Positions 6,680 to 8,591 of a stretch of DNA of 8,591 nucleotides are shown in pieces. The notes under the pieces were generated by a model. That model worked only from the letters and a program-made list of their open reading frames with translations. It ran no database searches and was not told where the DNA came from. Positions within the stretch are counted from its first letter, which is position 1. Each line of letters opens with the position of its first letter. A program made the position numbers and the translations under genes. Origin of the DNA: Clostridia bacterium (lineage in GTDB: Bacteria; Bacillota; Clostridia; UMGS1883); the NCBI GenBank assembly GCA_021202495.1, contig JAJQCX010000137.1, forward strand, positions 1-8,591, given 5' to 3'.

Positions 6680-7875
6680 ATGCTGACGCTTGATAAGATA
6701 TACCATGCGGCGCACGTTTTGAAGGAAGTAATAAGAGATACGGACATGATAAGAGCGCCGAAGATAAACCCAGAGAGCGACGTTTATTTGAAGACGGAAA
6801 ATTTGCAGATAACGGGCTCGTTTAAGGTGAGGGGCGCGTATTACAAAATTTCGCAGTTGAGCGAGGAGGAGAGGCAGCGCGGCGTTATCGCCTGCTCCGC
6901 CGGAAACCACGCGCAGGGCGTGGCGCTCGCGGCAAACAAGGCGGGGATAAAATCGCTTATCTGCCTGCCCGACGGAGCGCCTATTTCCAAGGTTGAGGCG
7001 ACAAAGAGCTACGGCGCGGAGGTTGCCTTGTGAACGGCGTTTACGACGACGCATACAACAAGGCGCTCGAATTGAAAGAGGAAAAGGGCTACACGTTCAT
7101 ACATCCGTTTGACGATGAATATGTCATAGCGGGACAGGGAACGATTGGACTTGAAATTTTGAACCAATTGAGCGACGTTGACGCGGTTATCGTACCCGTG
7201 GGCGGCGGCGGACTTATTTCGGGCGTGGCGTTCGCGATAAAATCGCTCGACCCGAAGATAAAGGTTTACGGCGTGCAGGCGGCGGGCGCGGGAAGCATGG
7301 TAAATTCGGTGAACGATCACCGGATTGAAAAGCTTGACAGCGTTTCGACGATTGCCGACGGCATTGCCGTGAAGGAGCCGGGGAAGATTACGTTTGACAT
7401 GTGCGAAAAATACGTCGATGAAATTGTCACGGTGACGGACGATGAGATTTCGAGCGCAATCCTGACGCTTATCGAGCAGCAAAAGCTCATTGCCGAGGGC
7501 GCGGGTGCGGTCAGCGTGGCGGCGGCAATGTTCAACAAGGTGCCTATAAAGGGCAAAAAGGTTGTGTGCCTTGTTTCGGGCGGCAACATTGACGTTACGA
7601 TTTTGTCGAGAGTTATAAAGAGAGGTCTTTTGAAGAGCGGGCGTTCGCTCTCGCTCGTTGTGGAGCTTGTGGACAAGCCCGGGCAGCTCTTAGGTGTGGC
7701 GGAGATTATTTCGCGTCACGGCGGCAACGTCGTTTCGGTGCATCACGAAAGAGCGAACGAAAATTCTGACGTGAACGGGTGCTTTTTGCGGCTGCTTCTT
7801 GAAACGAGAAATTTTGAGCACTGTGAGGAAATAAGAAACGCACTGCTTGAGGCGGGGTATCATTTGGTACAGTGA
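6680..7875 (+). pseudogene. ilvA: threonine ammonia-lyase with C-terminal ACT domain, frameshifted
   Basis: The family is PLP-dependent and converts threonine to 2-oxobutanoate and ammonia, feeding isoleucine synthesis or catabolism. The start at ATG 6680 is supported by AGAGGTG upstream; an in-frame GTG at 6671 is less likely. The N-terminal part carries the PLP lysine motif GSFKVRGAYYK and CSAGNHAQGVA, then ends at a TGA (7031-7033) right after YGAEVAL. The next frame resumes at once with NGVYDDAYNKALELKEEKGY, the PLP phosphate loop PVGGGGLISG, SGGNID, and an ACT domain (about the last 75 residues, from LVVELVDKPGQLLGV). One added base near 7023-7030 restores a 398-residue protein, the usual length of the medium-form enzyme. 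A GTG at 7030 overlaps the TGA, so reinitiation could make a second polypeptide. A lost base in this sequence, real or technical, is the simplest reading. It lies 15 bases after glmM. Confidence 0.87.
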
Positions 7876-7883
7876 AAATAATG

Positions 7884-7911
7884 TAGAATTTAGAATGTAA
7901 AATGTAGAATG
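7884..7911. repeat. heptanucleotide tandem repeat, TAGAATG-like
   Basis: Four consecutive 7-base units are seen: TAGAATT (7884), TAGAATG (7891), TAAAATG (7898) and TAGAATG (7905). A degenerate fifth unit, AATAATG, lies just upstream (7877-7883). The block begins two bases after the threonine ammonia-lyase stop codon and is followed directly by hairpins. I recall similar TAGAATG/ATTCTA strings in intergenic DNA of other Clostridia, which would make this a dispersed repeat, but that is not checked. Confidence 0.75.
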
Positions 7912-7917
7912 AATGGG

Positions 7918-7945
7918 CAAATTCCGCGGGGCGGAATTTGATTTT
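7918..7945 (+). terminator. 10-bp hairpin followed by a short T tract, possible terminator of the pgsA operon
   Basis: CAAATTCCGC (7918-7927) and GCGGAATTTG (7931-7940) form a perfect 10-bp stem with a GGG loop, followed by ATTTT (7941-7945). It lies 43 bases after the last stop codon of the operon. The T tract is short, so termination may be weak. Its place within a block of other hairpins means it may instead be part of a dispersed repeat. Confidence 0.5.
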
Positions 7946-7947
7946 AA

Positions 7948-7989
7948 GCGCCTATGGGCGCGGCGGATGTGTGGGGACGAGCCTCGCCC
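7948..7989. repeat. pair of GC-rich hairpins in the intergenic repeat block
   Basis: The first hairpin is GCGCC-TATG-GGCGC (7948-7961). The second is GGG-a-CGA-GCC-TCG-CCC (7974-7989), with a single bulged A. Both lie between the possible terminator and the orphan gene at 8019. The GC-rich, G-then-C layout of the second resembles intergenic palindromes common in Clostridia genomes. No coding potential is seen across 7876-8018. Confidence 0.5.
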
Positions 7990-8018
7990 GTACAACCGAA
8001 ATATGTTGGGTGGTTTAA

Positions 8019-8501
8019 ATGGACAATTGGTATATTGCATCAGATGAAAATAACAGCGCCGATGATTTTTTGCATATGTTTTGGAATTTTCATGACTTCA
8101 GGATTGTTGACGTAAGCTACAGCGCTGCAAAGGATTTGACAGAGGTTCTGTTTGAATATGATGATAAGACATTGTATATAATGCTGCGCTTTGAGGGCAA
8201 TGTACAATTTTATGTTGCACCTGTTGATTACGAAGCGGATTGGATAATGGGTGCGGCATTGCGCTCATACGATAATCAGATGCAGTGGGTAAATTGTGAA
8301 GTGAAAGGAAATGAATCAATTGAATCCTTCAAAAGAACAACTTTTTTTCAGGGCGATAGCCTGAAATGGGCAATTGTTGATAAAGATAGGAAAAGCATTC
8401 CTGTTTCAGATGAATTTTTACATCAACAATGGCGTGAATATAACTGTGAGACCAAACGATATGAAGAAAAATCTCATGATTTTACCGTTACACGTGCGTG
8501 A
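8019..8501 (+). CDS. hypothetical protein of 160 aa, unrecognised
   Basis: I do not recognise this protein. It is soluble-looking and acidic to neutral, without a signal peptide or membrane span. It is rich in aromatic residues and alternating beta-strand-like segments, for example FHDFRIVDVSYSA (about 24-36), LTEVLFEYDDKTLYIMLRFEG (40-60, described here by its ends) and VQFYVAP (62-68), ending in a helical polar tail. Such small single-domain beta-rich proteins include many immunity or DUF families, but nothing in it fixes a function. The start ATG has GGGTGG five bases upstream, a modest site. No clear promoter is visible before it. The gene is visibly more AT-rich than the pgsA operon and sits just after a repeat block, so it may be an accessory acquisition. 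A stop-free frame of this length with a plausible start favours a real gene. Confidence 0.65.
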   Translation: MDNWYIASDENNSADDFLHMFWNFHDFRIVDVSYSAAKDLTEVLFEYDDKTLYIMLRFEGNVQFYVAPVDYEADWIMGAALRSYDNQMQWVNCEVKGNESIESFKRTTFFQGDSLKWAIVDKDRKSIPVSDEFLHQQWREYNCETKRYEEKSHDFTVTRA

Positions 8502-8509
8502 ATTTTGGC

Positions 8510-8536
8510 TTATCGTGGAGTTGCGCAGAGCGATAA
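8510..8536. repeat. inverted repeat after the orphan gene
   Basis: TTATCG (8510-8515) and CGATAA (8531-8536) pair around a 15-base centre that itself contains the palindrome TGCGCA. It starts 8 bases after the orphan gene's stop codon. The short stem and lack of a T tract make it a weak candidate for a terminator. Confidence 0.3.
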
Positions 8537-8542
8537 ATCGGA

Positions 8543-8574
8543 ATTTGTTACGATATGAGTTGTTCGTAACAAAT
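8543..8574. repeat. 11-bp perfect inverted repeat near the window end
   Basis: ATTTGTTACGA (8543-8553) and TCGTAACAAAT (8564-8574) are perfect 11-base inverted arms around a 10-base loop. No T tract follows on either strand, so it is not a standard terminator. It could be an operator, an mRNA-stabilising 3' hairpin for the orphan gene, or a dispersed palindrome. Nothing else is seen in the last 90 bases. Confidence 0.6.
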
Positions 8575-8591
8575 CAAACGAATAAAAAATA

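Noticed and set aside
6326..7054. Minus-strand open frame spanning the glmM-ilvA junction
   Set aside because: Crosses two well-supported genes on the opposite strand and shows no ribosome binding site or family resemblance.

Overview
The window looks like a chromosomal segment from a low- to mid-GC Gram-positive anaerobe, most likely an uncultured or gut Clostridia lineage (Bacillota). The reasons are: strong AGGAGG-type ribosome binding sites before nearly every gene; a MerR-type and a sigma-A-type promoter; a secreted protein carrying copper-amine-oxidase N-terminal ('stalk') repeats, which are typical of Gram-positive surface proteins; and oxygen-sensitive-looking [4Fe-4S] and flavodoxin redox genes. 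No tRNA, rRNA, CRISPR array, transposase or phage gene was seen.

Region 1 (20-3858, minus strand) is a five-gene redox cassette read leftwards from one promoter. Its order is a MerR-family regulator, an aldo/keto reductase with a C-terminal 2x[4Fe-4S] ferredoxin-like domain, a flavodoxin (frameshifted in this sequence), a secreted DUF362 protein with two N-terminal stalk repeats, and a 62-residue protein that may be a short form of a conserved family. The promoter is textbook MerR type: TTGACT and TATACT 19 bp apart with an inverted repeat filling the spacer. The regulator therefore probably controls its own operon. MerR and reductase are translationally coupled, with the MerR stop codon inside the reductase ribosome binding site.

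Region 2 (3859-4015) is the divergent intergenic stretch. It holds a sigma-A-type promoter facing right, a perfect 16-bp palindrome just after the predicted transcription start, and a second AT-rich dyad.

Region 3 (4016-7875, plus strand) is a housekeeping operon: pgsA (phosphatidylglycerophosphate synthase), a left-handed beta-helix hexapeptide protein resembling the acetyltransferase half of GlmU, glmM (phosphoglucosamine mutase), and a catabolic or medium-form threonine ammonia-lyase with a C-terminal ACT domain. The last gene is broken by a one-base deletion in this sequence. The first three genes link phospholipid and amino-sugar (peptidoglycan precursor) supply; the fourth makes 2-oxobutanoate from threonine.

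Region 4 (7876-8591) is accessory in character. A heptanucleotide tandem repeat (TAGAATG-like) is followed by a cluster of hairpins, the first of which may terminate the pgsA operon. Next comes an AT-richer orphan gene for a 160-residue protein I do not recognise, then two more hairpins at the window end.

Two genes each need exactly one base changed to become full length. Whether these are true mutations or sequencing/assembly indels cannot be settled from the window alone. I did not find a clear novel defence or mobile system. The most distinctive items are the DUF362/stalk protein in a MerR-controlled redox operon, the paired frameshifts, and the heptad-repeat/hairpin block.
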